Shown one piece after another: positions 41,746 to 53,600 of a stretch of DNA of 64,000 nt (position 1 is its first letter; the number at the start of each line of letters is the position of its first letter). The translations under genes and the position numbers were made by a program. This stretch comes from Pseudomicrostroma phylloplanum. Lineage: Eukaryota > Basidiomycota > Exobasidiomycetes > Microstromatales. The stretch spans positions 372,001-436,000 of the forward strand of contig BCHS01000017.1 in the NCBI GenBank assembly GCA_039545275.1, read 5' to 3'. The notes under the pieces were generated by a model that worked only from the letters and a program-made list of their open reading frames with translations, had not been told where the DNA came from and did no database searches.

Positions 41746-43618
41746 ATGGCGCCCCGGTCGCATCGCCGCTCTGCCGCCTCGTCGTCCACTGCCTCGTCGT
41801 CTGCATCGACGCAGCGCAAGGCAGCACTCCTCGCAGGTCTCTTCTGCCTGACCCGTATCTGCACTGCTTCCCCTCACAATGAACAGCAACAGCAGCAAGT
41901 CGCCTTCAATGCTGACCATATACAGACACCAGCCGCAGAGTACAGCGATGATGTCAGTCTTGCGGGTCAGGATCTCACTTCCTCGATCTACCCCTCCTCC
42001 GCGTCTTCCTCGAGCTCATCGGTGAATCTTCATCGCCTGTGCATCCCCTCCTCACACTCCTCGTATTGGACTACCTCGGTCCTTCCCGCCCTCGAGGCGC
42101 TCGCATCTCGACACTCAAATCTGCCCCTGGACATCTGGAGATATCCATACAGGAGGTCTGTAGCCCGCCGACCCGCCTATGAGCTGGAGGAGCAGGAGGA
42201 ATGCATCGACTTCACCTACCCCAGCTCCGTTGTGGCCCAAGAAGATATCGAGAACATCGAACGCTTTCTGCCACAGGAGGCAGAGCTCCGCTGGCAGCTC
42301 CTGGCTGACGATAAAGAGCTGACAAGGAGAGTTCATAGGCAGAAGAGACAGAGTCTGTCTGCAGAAGCCACAAAAGCAATCAAGAAGGCGGAGGAGGAAG
42401 AAAAGGATATCGCCATTGCAGGACGCAAGACGAGGAAGAGCAAAGGGAGAAAAGACAAGAGTGGACGCAAAGACAAAGAGACGAAGATTGTGGACGACCA
42501 CTTCCACAATGGTTACCATGCGCTGGAAAAGTGAGTATGCGGCTCCCGCTGAAACGCACTAAGGCGGACGACCTTGTGTAGCGAGAGATACTGACGCCTT
42601 ACTCCTCGCCCATCTCCCAGCATCACCGCCTTCCTATCGTACCAAGCCTCCCAAAGACCTCAGGTCATCGAGCTCGTGGACATGGGCCTGACATATGAGA
42701 ACAGAACCATCCAGGCAGTGAGGTTGGGCAAGAAGTTCGGTCGTCATGGACAGCCAAAGAAGGAGATCGTCATCACCGCTGGGAGCCATGGTCGAGAGGT
42801 GAGTACACGGAAGGGCAGCGCTCTCGAATTGTCTGTGGCTGATGTCATCAACGCTGCGCTTTCTCCTTTGCGCTTCTCAGTGGGTGACTACGTCTACCTC
42901 CCTCTACCTCCTCTCGGCGCTGCTCGAGCCCTCCTCCGAACCCCTCCTCGAGACCTTCTCAGTGCTGATCATCCCCACGCTCAACCCAGACGGCTACGCC
43001 TACACCTGGACTGCAGACCGCTTCTTCCGCAAAAATCGCCAATTGGTTTCAGAGCATCGCGACTGGCTAGGCCGCAAGTGCTACGGAATGGATATCGCCC
43101 GCTCCTTTCCCACGAACTTCAGAGCTGCTCAACCCGGCTCCTGCGGACCCACGTATGCCGGAACGGCACCCCTCCAGTCTGCCGAGAGCCAGGCACTAGC
43201 CTCGTACCTTCGCAACGAGACGAACGAGGTCATTGCGTATGTGGACCTACACTCCTATGGGCAACTCCTCCTCTACCCCTGGATGTCCTGCCGTCCTTCC
43301 TCGGGCGACGGACCAGACATGCCCGACGAGGAGGACCTCTCCGAGCTCGCCCTCGGCGCAGCCCGTGAGGGGCGCTACGCCCACAATAAAGCCTACCGCG
43401 CTGGGCGGGGCTGCCAGACCATGTACAGTCAAGACGGCTCTTCGGTTGATTTCGCCCACGAAGAAGCGGGCATAAAGTGGAGTTTCGAGGTGGAGTTGAG
43501 GGATGAGGGCAGCTATGGATTCACTTTGCCGCCGGAGATGATTAGGCCTACGGGAGAGGAGAGCTGGAGGATGATCAGGTACCTGATGCGCTTTGTCAAG
43601 GAGAAGGAGAAGCTCTAG
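41746..43618 (+). CDS. M14 metallocarboxypeptidase-like protein (ECM14 type), secreted
   Basis: Exons 41746-42530, 42621-42798 and 42881-43618 join in frame to 566 residues. A hydrophobic stretch (AALLAGLFCLTRICTAS, about residues 26-42) suggests a signal sequence or anchor, followed by a propeptide-like region. The peptidase domain begins DDHFHNGYHALEKITAFL. Zinc ligands are kept: His318 and Glu321 in HGRE (usually HARE; split by an intron just after Glu) and His445 in VDLHSYGQLLLYPW. A Glu (about 526) sits in EVELRDEG where the catalytic base lies. The usual D-x-N-R-N-F becomes MDIARSF, so the Asn that holds the substrate carboxylate is Ala while the Arg remains. The ECM14 group is often regarded as pseudo-enzymes; this one is intermediate. 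A strongly basic insert (KTRKSKGRKDKSGRKDK) precedes the domain and may be a processing site. Confidence 0.88.
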
Positions 43619-43967
43619 GCGGCACGAGGTAGGTGTGGCACTTTGCGGACAACAACAGAATACGAGGAGGAAAATGAAAGGGGCCTCATTGGGGGCGAAA
43701 GGTCTGGACCGGTTTGCTTATCCATCCATGTCACTGATATGCTCGTCGTCACCACGTTGCTTTCACATTGCGCTTCTAATTGGATTCGTTTGCCCCTCAC
43801 TGCCGTACCAGATGTGCCCCGACTATCGACAACTTCTAGTGGTGATTCTGACGACGAAAATGGCAGCGTTTGGGTTCCCACACATCTTGGCGCTTCGAAG
43901 AAGACATGTCATCATCGCCTCTCCCCACTCGGCCCCCCCTTTCCCCACATCCCACACCCCCAGGGCC
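43619..43967. other. Convergent 3' spacer
   Basis: 349 bp between convergent stop codons of the carboxypeptidase and Urc1-like genes. Open frames crossing it are antisense or chance; I see nothing else. Confidence 0.5.
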
Positions 43968-46074
43968 TCAGTGCTCAATATCCTCCCACCCCCTCCCAAT
44001 CGTCCTTTTCAAATCCTCCTCCGTAACCGGTCCCGCTTTACCACTATAATACCCCATTGCAATCTTTGCTTGAATCTCAACTTGACTGTCCGTTGGGATT
44101 AGCTCGGCGGGAATCTCGTACCGACGGCCGACGGAGATGCCAGAGGAGATGATGGCGTTGTATTTCATGTCGCTCATGGAGATGAGGTTGTCGATCTGTT
44201 CATGGGGAGAGGAGGAGCGGGAGGAGGTGAGATGGTCGTTAGAGTTGCGTTGTACGGGACATATAGAAGCAGTTCCTCCCTCGCCTGCACTGACCTTTGT
44301 GATCCCCAGCCAGTTGAGCACATCAGGCATCAGCGCCTGGAATCGTGCATCCTTCAAGCCCGCTACTCCTTCCGTCCGCTTAAAGTAGGTGCTAGCACTA
44401 TCGATTCCTCGCTTGCGGGCATTGTAAACCAGGTACTTGGTCACTTCGCCTAGAGCGCGACCCTCCTTGCGGAAATAGACGATACAGCCCACCCCGCCTC
44501 GTTGAGCGCATTTGATGCCTTCGAGGATGCCGTACACTAGGTAGGGACGGCAGGTGCTGTGAGAAGAGGGGCCGAGTGGGGAAGCAGGAATCAGCAAAAG
44601 TATTTTTTCGTTGTGAGCTCGCACAAACACTTACCAGATGTCGCTTCCAAAAGTGTCGGAGCCGCTATCGACAAGAAGGGGAGGGGATCATCTGATCAGC
44701 CAGTGTCGCTCTCGATCCGACTTGTCCTCCCTGCTCTACTCACTTGCACTCATCGTGCACTCTAACAGTGACCTCCTTCGTAGGGTCTCGGAGGTACTCT
44801 GGAGGCCCGAAAATGTAGACGGTCAGTCCATTGATGGGAGGTAGGAAGACCTTGAGGTCGTGCCTGGTGAGGAGCTCGGGGTATGATCCGCCTGAGTCTT
44901 CGAACAGGGCCCGGCGGAGCAGACCTTCCGGTACGCCGAGACGCTCTGCTACGCCAGGTAGGTACCTGCAAGGAGTAAGAGGTGAAAAGACGAAGGGTCA
45001 GCAGCTATTCAAGAATACCCCATCGCTCTCTGCCATCTGTTCTGTTGCTCACCAAACGGGCTCAACGGCGGCCTTTGAGGTGTTGATCTCCACTCCGGGA
45101 TCCGTGCTGGGGTCCTGACCAGGCAGGTGTGTCGAAGGCACAACGATCTTTCCATCTACATGCAGATTGCCAAGCAGGATCGCCTGGTCCAACTCTGGCA
45201 TCTTGATATGCGCCCTAGTCATGGCAATCGTCGGTCTCACGTCCACTCCAGCATCAAATTCGCTCTTGAAGAGCTGAGGAGCGAGATGACCCCAAGGGTC
45301 GAGGGAGACGATCTTTCCCTTGTCGAACCAGGTAGGGTTGGGGGGAATGTCAAAGGAGGGTTCGGTGTTGGTGAAGTCTGGGCGATGGTTGGGGTCGAGC
45401 TGACCCATGGCGGTTGCGAGGGCGCGGTAGATGGAGTAGGAGCCACCGTAGGCGCCGAGGGCGTTGCGGATCTTGATGCTAATGGGCGGGAGAGTGCGAT
45501 CAATAGAATAAGCTAGGATGAGTACGATGCTGCTATCATACTCCCTCTGCGGCTTGGACTCACCTGTTGGGATGCCTAGAAGCGACTACAGGTCCTCTGG
45601 TCTTCCAATCCTTGGCCGCCCACTCCATTGGCAATGGTCGTATCCCCGGCTGACCAGGGTGAGTGGTAAGGATGACCCTCTGAGGATAGATGGACGCCAC
45701 TACTGGGTTGGGCGTGACACTACCTGCAGCTGGTGGCGGAATCTCGCCGGAGATGGGTGGGATACTGCTGCTCAGTGCTAGCCCCAGTCGAGGGGAGGTG
45801 GGCTCGAGGGCATTGGGAGAGGTGACTGGGGTGAGGCCAGAGGAGGAGTACCTTCGGTTGTGCGAAGATGACGAAGCGGTGAGATTGTCGAGCTGTACGG
45901 AAGCGAGGGCAGTGCAGTGCAATACCATGGTATCAGATCAGGGGAGGCTATCTCTCTCGGCGTATCAGTGCGGCTATCTCTCACCTTTGCCTCGAGTTGA
46001 TCATTCTTGAGGCGCAGTGCCTGTAGCTCACGAAGGATGCCCTCGAGCACATTCGTGTCGCCATTGAGTGTCAT
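43968..46074 (-). CDS. URC1: GTP cyclohydrolase II homologue, Urc1-like (uracil catabolism)
   Basis: Seven exons, 46074-45985, 45892-45564, 45478-45053, 44965-44744, 44664-44635, 44556-44295 and 44195-43968, join in frame to 528 residues. The C-terminal half has GTP cyclohydrolase II features: the zinc cysteines HDEC ... DICTC, with two of the three placed by a 30 nt exon and its flanking splice, then GCIVYFRKEGRALGEVTKYL, and later LGITKIDNLISMSDMKYNAI. The longer N-terminal part (YPQRVILTTHPGQPG, EWAAKDWKTRGPVVASRHPN, GVDVRPTIAMTRAHIKMPEL) matches the fungal/bacterial group that includes yeast Urc1 of the uracil degradation pathway rather than the shorter riboflavin enzyme Rib1. A Leu-rich N-terminal helix and a Ser-rich linker precede it. 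The choice of Urc1 over Rib1 rests on that N-terminal domain. Confidence 0.85.
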
Positions 46075-46389
46075 GGTAGGACGTTTCTATCAGTAGCGTA
46101 TCAGTTGATGGTGGTGGTGAGGAGTCTTGGGGACGAGGAGACTGTCGTGGTGCGGATGCGGTTACGTGGATGTTTGGCCCCTCGCTCGGGGAGATTAGCA
46201 GGAGCGCACGGCCCTTGACTCGCCTGGCTACACACGGACCCACGGCATGCCGCACGACGGACCGGAGACGACCACGTGGCAGCGCGAGGCTGCTCCACAC
46301 CAACACTCCGTTGGCCCAGGCGGGAGGAAGCATCACACTACCACTACGCTACTCATCACAGATCACCCACAAACACTCCGCCGCCCGCC
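46075..46389. promoter_or_regulatory. Divergent promoter region (Urc1-like / RPEL gene)
   Basis: 315 bp between divergent start codons. Contains a CACACTACCACTACGCTACTC stretch before the RPEL gene; no clear TATA. Confidence 0.45.
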
Positions 46390-47235
46390 ATGTCTGAGCC
46401 AGCACCCACCGTAGATCCAGTCGCTGAGACCATCAGCCCTCACGAGCAAGAGAGGCTCAGGCTAGAGGCGCTCCTACAGAACAGACCAGATCAGAAGGAG
46501 CTGCAGGTGAGGAGACACCTGCGACACAGAGCGAGAGACATTCCGTGACTTCTGACCCCCCTCCCTCACTCGCCCGCCCAATTCTCCTCCCTCTTCTCCC
46601 CTCCCCTCACCCACAGGACAAGAACATCCTCAAAAGCACCTCCCTCGCCCCTTCTCTCCAATCCACAACCGCCCAACTCCAAAAAGCCCAACTGGAAAAC
46701 CGACTTGAATCTAAACTCGAATCACGTCCAGACCGGGAAGAGCTAGAGCGTATTGGGATCTTGAAGGATGGGAAGGTGGCGCCGGGGTTGCAGGCGAGGC
46801 AGGAGGAGTTGAGAAAGGCGCAATTGGAGGATGCGCTTGAGAAGGAGCTTCAAGCGAGGAGACAGAGGGAGGAGGTGAGTTGTGCGACTCGTGTGGTCAA
46901 TCTGACTCATTCACTGACGCTTCCTTCTGCTACTACCTCTGCTCGGTCGAATAGCTGGAGCGACTCGGCATACTCAAGCCGGGGAATATCGCGCCTGGCT
47001 TGCAGGCCAGGCAGGAGGAACTCAAAAAGGCACAGCTAGAGGATCAGCTCGACAAGGAGATTGCTAGTCGACCAACAAAGGAGCAAGTGAGTACAAGAGA
47101 GAGAGAGGGAAAGGGGAGAGAAGCTGAGTGGGGGGGGATGGTGATTCGAGGAGGGGATGGTGTTGCTGACTGCTGGCTCCTTTGGCATCGTCGTCCCAGC
47201 TCGAGGCAAAGGGTATTCTCAAGGGCGACGCATAG
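46390..47235 (+). CDS. RPEL-repeat protein
   Basis: Exons 46390-46506, 46617-46874, 46955-47086 and 47200-47235 join in frame to 180 residues. RPEL motifs bind monomeric actin in animal MRTF and Phactr proteins. Four are visible: RPDQKELQDKNILK, RPDREELERIGILK, RRQREELERLGILK (the Pro is Gln) and RPTKEQLEAKGILK near the stop. Between them runs a spacer, L-Q-A-R-Q-E-E-L-R/K-K-A-Q-L-E-D, present twice. All three introns are phase 0 and each cuts inside an RPEL motif at almost the same place, so repeats spread by exon-scale duplication. Small fungal proteins made only of RPEL repeats are known as a family; their job is unclear. The last exon is only 36 nt. Confidence 0.88.
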
Positions 47236-47473
47236 GTGTGAGACTGCACACTGGAGGGGCCGGTCGACGTTTGGGTCGGTCGCTCGACGTCGAGCATTGT
47301 CAATTTGGTTCTCTGGACAGGCAATCTCAGACCTTTCACTTCTCAAAGGACCTCGCTGCGTCAGAGCATATAGTGATTGTGTATATAATTGGAGAGACTA
47401 CGAGTGGCAAGAGCAAGCTGCGGAGACCTGCTTGAGGTCAGCTCAGTTTCCCCACCTCCCTACCAATCCAATC

Positions 47474-50002
47474 TCATTCAAGCGTCACCTCCTCCATCTC
47501 CCTCCACACTCCCCCAGCACCCTTCGCATTCTCCCTATCCCTCTTCTGCATCTTCTTCAACCTCTTCCTCTCCCCTCCCTTTTTACCCCCAGCAAACTCC
47601 ATATCCTCCAGCACATCCTCTCTGCGGAGCTTCTTGACGTTTGTGGGGAGGGAGGCTTTATGTTCCAATCGCTCCAGGTAGGCAGGTGGGTCGCTCTTGT
47701 GCGGTCGGGCCTTTTTGACGGCGGAGCGATGGCCGCGCTTCCCTGCTGGGGCGGGCGCAGAGCTATCGGAGGAGAGGGAGGCCTGCTGTTGCTGCTGCTG
47801 CTGTTGTTGTTGCTGGAGGAGAAGATGGGCGGGAATCTTGGAGGCAGACTTGCTCTTGCCGTTGCTCTTGCCGGATGAGGCTAGGCTGGAGAGAGCGTCT
47901 GACTCTCGATCGCTCTTGCCTCTGCCCTTGCCCTGGCCGGCGGCGGGCCGAGAAGAAGTGGGCATTGCTTCATCGCCATCGCCATCGCCAATCGTACTGG
48001 CCTTGTCAAATGTGGAAGCAAAGCCGCTCAGACGTTTGTTGACTCTTCCTTCGCCCTCTGAATCGTCTTCCTCTTCGCTGGAAAGATCACCGGCATCGCT
48101 TGCTCCGTCATCACTGTCATCTTCATCTGCTTCATCTCCCCTGGCGCGCTTGCCAAGGGAAGAGGAAGTGACGTCTGCAGCCGAGAGGACCTTGTCATGA
48201 GCGGCTGATCGCGGGGCACCTGCAGGAGAAGCAGTCTTTGAAGGGAGAGCAGCGCCGGCATCCTTTGGGGCTTTGCCGCCGAAGAGCTGTGCGTCGGCCT
48301 GGGCAAAGAGTCCCTCTAGATCAAAGGCCTCCGAGAAGGACGTCATGACCTCGTTGTGCTCCACGGGCGCAGCAGACGGAGCGTCCATCTGCTCGTCTGT
48401 CTCGCCTCCCTCTTTTGCAGCAACAGGCTTGACTACGCTCGTTGTAACACCGCCGCTTGTGCTGCTGATCTTGACACTGGCGGGCGGAGCCTTGTACCAG
48501 GCGATCCTTCCCAAGTTCCAGTCATTGATGACCATCCGAGCAGCTCCGTCAATGTCGGGCTTGCCACCGCGCATCATCTTGCCCTTTGTAAAGGCGAGAC
48601 GCAGCAGAAAGTCGGTCACGTCCTCGGGATCGTAGCCGATCGGAGGCGGCCGCTTGCTGGCTTTAGCGGTAGCGGGCGCAGCAGAGCCGTTACCGCTCAC
48701 GGCTTCAACATCCCCTTCGTCCTCGTCAAAGGTGGGGCGGTGGAAGTCGTCCTCGTCTTCCTCGGCGTCGCTGTCATCTTCTTGCTCGTCTTCGTCCATG
48801 CCGCTGCGCCTCATTGATGCAAAGTCCACTGGCTCGTGAGTGCCAGCTTTGGCCGGAGCATCGTCCTCTTGGATCGCACTCGGTCCAGAGACAGGAGCAG
48901 GAGCCTCAATATGTTGCGACTCCTCTTCTTCCTCTTCCTCGCCATAGAGCGGTGGCAGTTTGTACAGCTTTGTGACCTTGACCGGATCTGCCCGCTTGAG
49001 GATCTCCGCCACAGGCTTGGCAGGGTCCTCGACCAACTCAATCTTGACCGTACCCCTCAGCACATCCTCAATACCATCCACTGCGCCCCTACCGCTGCTC
49101 ATTGCCACTCCAGGGGAATCGATCAGCCGCACCTTCCTGTCCAGCAGGACCGTCTGCAGGTTCTTTGTCTCTCCTGGGCGAGGGGCTACGGAGCATGCTC
49201 TGCTCTTGACGAGGGAGTTGATGAGGGAACTCTTGCCCACGTTGGGTGGGCCGTAGATGCCCACTGTGAGGGACATGCCTTTGGGCTGAGAGCGAGCGTA
49301 GTTCTTTAGCAGTTGCAACAGGGTGGCCGAGGAGGAGGCTTCGAGAGAAGAGGAAGAGGCAGCCGTCGTCTGAATCTTCCTCGACGCTCTGCCAGAAGAA
49401 GAGAGGGTGGATGTGCTCTTGAAGGCCAGAGTGGGGTAGGACTGTCGCAGGTACACGAGCCACTTCTGCAACACCTCCTTTGGCACCAGATCGATCTTTG
49501 TGAGGATTAAAAGGAGCTTCTTGTCTGGGTGGCCAGCAAGGAGGTTCTCGGTGTGGCTGGAGCGGGAGCCCATAGGGTCTCTTGCGTCGAGAACTTGGAT
49601 GAGAACATCGGATTGGGTCACCAGCGAGCGCAAGTGGTGGGCGTAGGCACGGAGGGACGAGTCCTTGTTGGTTCCGTGGATGTTGGAGTGGGTGAGGTGC
49701 GAGTAGGGAGAGAAGGGCAGAGATGAGCTCGAGGCGTCGGCCTCGTCATCATCGAGTATATCCGCCGAGGAAGAGGTCATGGAGAGGAGGATATCATTGT
49801 GAGTACTGCTGCCATTGATCTCCTTGGCCTTGCCTTTGCTGCTCGGGCTCGCAGCGCCATTGGACGATGGAGCGGGAGAAGTGGGGGATGCGGCGGCGGC
49901 CTGCTGCTGTGCCTGCTTGCGATGCTTGAAGAAGGCGGCTGGACCAGTGTCCTGCTTCTTTTTGATGCCTCGAGACGGCGGCAGCTGCGTCTTGCGGCCC
50001 AT
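47474..50002 (-). CDS. NUG1: Nug1/GNL3-type circularly permuted GTPase, 60S ribosome biogenesis
   Basis: Intronless, 842 residues from the ATG at 50002 (MGRKTQLPPSRG); the frame extends a few codons upstream only without ATG. Nug1 and relatives act in nucleolar and nuclear maturation of the large ribosomal subunit. The G-motifs are in permuted order: G4 LTKIDL (about 167), then G1 GPPNVGKSSL (about 251), the PGETKNLQ switch region, then G3 DSPG (about 295). Upstream is SDVLIQVLDARDPMGSRSSH, typical of the family. Downstream FLLRLAFTKGKMMRGGKPD and MVINDWNLGRIAWY match the conserved C-terminal domain. The tail is long, acidic, and ends in basic stretches (KKGGERKRLKKMQKRDR) fitting nucleolar location. 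An eleven-Gln run (CAG/CAA, around 47783-47816) lies in the tail. Confidence 0.92.
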   Translation of the reverse strand: MGRKTQLPPSRGIKKKQDTGPAAFFKHRKQAQQQAAAASPTSPAPSSNGAASPSSKGKAKEINGSSTHNDILLSMTSSSADILDDDEADASSSSLPFSPYSHLTHSNIHGTNKDSSLRAYAHHLRSLVTQSDVLIQVLDARDPMGSRSSHTENLLAGHPDKKLLLILTKIDLVPKEVLQKWLVYLRQSYPTLAFKSTSTLSSSGRASRKIQTTAASSSSLEASSSATLLQLLKNYARSQPKGMSLTVGIYGPPNVGKSSLINSLVKSRACSVAPRPGETKNLQTVLLDRKVRLIDSPGVAMSSGRGAVDGIEDVLRGTVKIELVEDPAKPVAEILKRADPVKVTKLYKLPPLYGEEEEEEESQHIEAPAPVSGPSAIQEDDAPAKAGTHEPVDFASMRRSGMDEDEQEDDSDAEEDEDDFHRPTFDEDEGDVEAVSGNGSAAPATAKASKRPPPIGYDPEDVTDFLLRLAFTKGKMMRGGKPDIDGAARMVINDWNLGRIAWYKAPPASVKISSTSGGVTTSVVKPVAAKEGGETDEQMDAPSAAPVEHNEVMTSFSEAFDLEGLFAQADAQLFGGKAPKDAGAALPSKTASPAGAPRSAAHDKVLSAADVTSSSLGKRARGDEADEDDSDDGASDAGDLSSEEEDDSEGEGRVNKRLSGFASTFDKASTIGDGDGDEAMPTSSRPAAGQGKGRGKSDRESDALSSLASSGKSNGKSKSASKIPAHLLLQQQQQQQQQQQASLSSDSSAPAPAGKRGHRSAVKKARPHKSDPPAYLERLEHKASLPTNVKKLRREDVLEDMEFAGGKKGGERKRLKKMQKRDRENAKGAGGVWREMEEVTLE

Positions 50003-50671
50003 GACGATCAAGCAGGGACGAGAAGGAGGGGCTCAGACTAGCAGAGGATTGGGGTGAGATCAAGGGGTGACCATCTGGGTATCCCGTCAACGGAAGGAGT
50101 GTCGTGCCATGAAATTTTTCTGGGCCAATGCAGCAACGGCCGGAAAGACGGAAGGCGGACCTTGAAATCAAGCTGCAGGGCGGGTGCGGGGAGAAGGTCT
50201 TCGCTCGAGCCAGACTGACCCAAATACTAAGTCGAGCAACGATACATTCATCCTCACAAGCAGAACAGGGCTTCGACAGAGGAGGGATGATGACCACAAG
50301 AGCCGCCTTCGCCCTCAGAAGCAGCGTGCCCCGAAATGGATGACGCCTTGGACCGCCCAAGGCCAGCAGCCGGACCCCTGGCCACGCGATGCGGCGGGTG
50401 CCTGATGCCCTGATTAAAGGCGCGTAGGCGTGAGCCAGGGGGGTGTGATGGTTGCAGATATGAGAGAGCAACGTCAACAAGCACTTTACACGCAAGGAGG
50501 TCCTCAGGGAGCTCCGTGGATGTTGAAGCTTCCATGGTCACAGCGAGGGCTTGATGGAAGCATGATGCGCCTCTCATCCGAGCGATACACGAATAACAGC
50601 ATACCCCTTCCACTCCTCCACACCTTCTACTGCCGCTCCGACGAGCTCACTGCTGGCTGTCCCAACTTGCA
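50003..50671. promoter_or_regulatory. Divergent region (NUG1 / seven-segment membrane protein)
   Basis: 669 bp between divergent start codons. No gene is supported; overlapping frames of 60-230 codons are non-conserved and partly start without ATG. No distinctive promoter element stands out. Confidence 0.45.
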
Positions 50672-53600
50672 ATGCCGTCGCTCGAAGCGGACCAGACATC
50701 CTCACACATCCTGCTTATCACTCTCATCGTTCTCAGTGTGCTGATCAGCATCTGCACACTCGCAAGGCTTCATCATGCCTCCATCGTGCAAGCGCTGAGG
50801 CCCCTCTACACAGATTCTCACTTGACAAAGCCAGTGACAACTCTCACACCCGGAGTCACTCCTGTTCTCCGCCATCCTTTGCAACGCCCTCACCATGAGC
50901 CCGCCTATGAGCCCTCTACGGATCAGCCCCTGCGTAGCGCATCGGGCGAGACGTTTCCTTCTCGCACTCCGGCGCTCGCCAGCGTAGACCATCGCAGAGC
51001 TTCCACACTGCCGGCCATACATCTCTTAGAGGAGGTGACTCAAGCACACTCGAAGGGGCTCCCACGGAGAGTCTCCGACTCACAGGTCATGGACAATCTC
51101 CTCGCAGTGCACGATATCGTAACAGCAGCTTGCTTGGCAGTCTGGCTCGTTATGGTCATCAGTGCGAGCGGCACAGGCAGCACACTTCCTCAAACGGTCG
51201 ATGCCATGAGTCCCACAGCCCTCGCAATACTCAGCTTCTGCCTTTGCTCCCGACTATCCGTTCTTTGCATATGTGCTAGCATCAAAGCGGTCCAGATCCT
51301 GGCACGTAGGGCCAGAAATCCCACAGCGCACGTCACCTCCGGCAGAAGGTGGCCTCTCCCACTCCTGATCTACTTCATCCTCATGGCGCTCGTAGTCTCT
51401 GCCTCGTATGCTTTTGGCAGCCCTTCCTCCCCGGCCGAACGAGGTCCCCTCTTTCTCATAGCCATGCAGGTCTTTCTCCTCGTGGAATTCACAGCCGTCG
51501 TTGCCATGCTTTTAGGCTCTGCCTGGAAGTCGCAAGCACTCTCAACCACCCCGAAAGAGCTATCACTGAGGAGGCTTGCCCTTCCTCTCTCGATCAGAGT
51601 GGACACAGAGATGGAGACAGACTTCGATCCCCACTGCCCTGGCGGGTCTGCAAAGCATGGCGGATCGGATGGTACCGTCACTCCCCGATCGGCGAGGGGA
51701 GGTGCATTCAAGTTCCCACAACATCAGGCGTTCGACAGACAGAACTCAGGCAGCCATACTCCCACGATCGGGGACCGTACCGCTGACGAGATGCAAGCCT
51801 ACGCTATCATCTCGCCTGAACGCGCCTTTGACGCTATGCTCAAGGATGCTCGTGACAGTGCCTTTGTAGCGGACAAGGACGAGATCAAGAATATGCCCGT
51901 TGCCATCGCTCTTAGCCATCAACACAGCAGCTCGGGCTCAGGAGGTCGAGCACTCGGTCGCATACCTATCGGATACCCGCCAACGTCGAAGCACCAAGGC
52001 GCTCTGAGCAAATGGTCATTGAGCCACCCTCAGTCCATCAGCACAAAGAGGGAGACTGCTCAATACGGGCAGCGATCGATGCTTGCGAAGGATACGCACT
52101 CGCTCAACTCCAGCGATCGGGATCGCCACGTCCTGAGGTGGACGTCCACATATCGAGCAATGTCCGGGCTACTTGGCGCTTGGGTGCAGGTCTGCTGCGC
52201 CTTGCCCTTTCTTGTGCAGCAACTGCTGCCTGACAGGAACGACAGCTCTGCACTGCTCGTCTTGATGGTTGCTGGTCTCACGCTGAACGCACCGCTGCTG
52301 GCAGCTCAGATCTGGATGACCAGCGACGGTGCTGCATCCACCTCTGACGAATCTAGCCATCTGACATTGTCAGAGCAAGACTTCGGAAGGCGCACGACCT
52401 CTGATGGTGTTCAAGCTTCCTCTGTATCTCGATTCTCGAAGTCGTTCTCCTTGCACATCATTGGCAATGACTCGCAAAGCTCCACGCCCCGTCCGTCAAC
52501 GTCAGCCTCGTTCTCTTCATCTACAAAGACTTGCGTTGGCTCGGTAACATATGCCAAGACTCACTGGACAGCGAGCAAAATTCGGGGAGATCGAGTAGTA
52601 GAGAGCAGAGCGACATTTCGACGTGGCATGAGCATCGCCTTTGATCCAAAGCCAAAGCTGGATGTACTACCTCCTGGAGGACGGACATGGACACCATACA
52701 AAGCTAGTCAGAGCGTAGTCGATTTACAAATGGCCGAGGAAGGCGGGCGCAGCTATAGCACCCTCTCAGGAGCCGACACACCAAGTCGCATAGGTGCGAC
52801 TAATGAGCACGATTCTGATCTGTCGACACCAGGACAGGCTCGCCACGCTAATGGTCAGCAACACTGCGTGAGCTACAGCATGACTCCTCGTGTGCCTGGT
52901 AGCTGGATGCCTTCCCCGTCGCTGACAAGCGAGACTCCTGCATCCAAGCAGACCTCCTCATTTGCACATCAGAGAACGCCTTTGAGCTTCGCTACTGGGT
53001 CTTCAATGGCGTCTGATGTTCCTGCAACCAAGCTCAGCTCAAGTCCTACTGCAAATGAGTTCCATCTCGACGGACTCTCGGCTCTGATTCTACCCCACGT
53101 CGTCCCCGGCATCCAACTCGGTCAGCAGACGCCCATCTCGAACCGCTCCCTAGACATCGAGCGGAAGCGTTGCGAGGAGTATGCGGACTACACTAGAAGG
53201 GTGGAGGAAAGTGGGTCAGATGCGGTCAAAGGCAGCTGGTGGAGCTTCAAGGAAGATAGGGAGATGAGAGGCCTCGGCATCTCCGTTCCTCTTGATTGCC
53301 GCGAGCTGTCGATCTCTTCTGGAGGTCACCGCAGAAGTCATAGCGGAGGAGCCAGTCCAGTCCTTGCAAATCTGGTACGATCAAGCAGCGCAGAGAAGGA
53401 TGACGTCGATGCGCATGAACTATCCGACTTGCGGGCGTCCAGAGCACCCTCTCCAAGTAGCGGCACATCCTACAGTGGCAACGTCAAGCACACTGGCACA
53501 CCTCACCGGCGCAGAAAAGCTAGGGACGATGGTCTTGCAACGTCATTAGACGCACGCGCTGGAGATGGAGCTGCAATAAGCCATACTCCTGGCCCGCAGT

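Noticed and set aside
47000..47878. 292-codon plus frame spanning the RPEL gene end and the antisense of NUG1
   Set aside because: It begins in a real RPEL exon but then reads through an intron and into the complement of NUG1, including a Leu run that mirrors the Gln tract.
50003..50011. Upstream extension of NUG1
   Set aside because: The added codons would start with TTG. The ATG at 50002 gives a natural MGRKTQ start.
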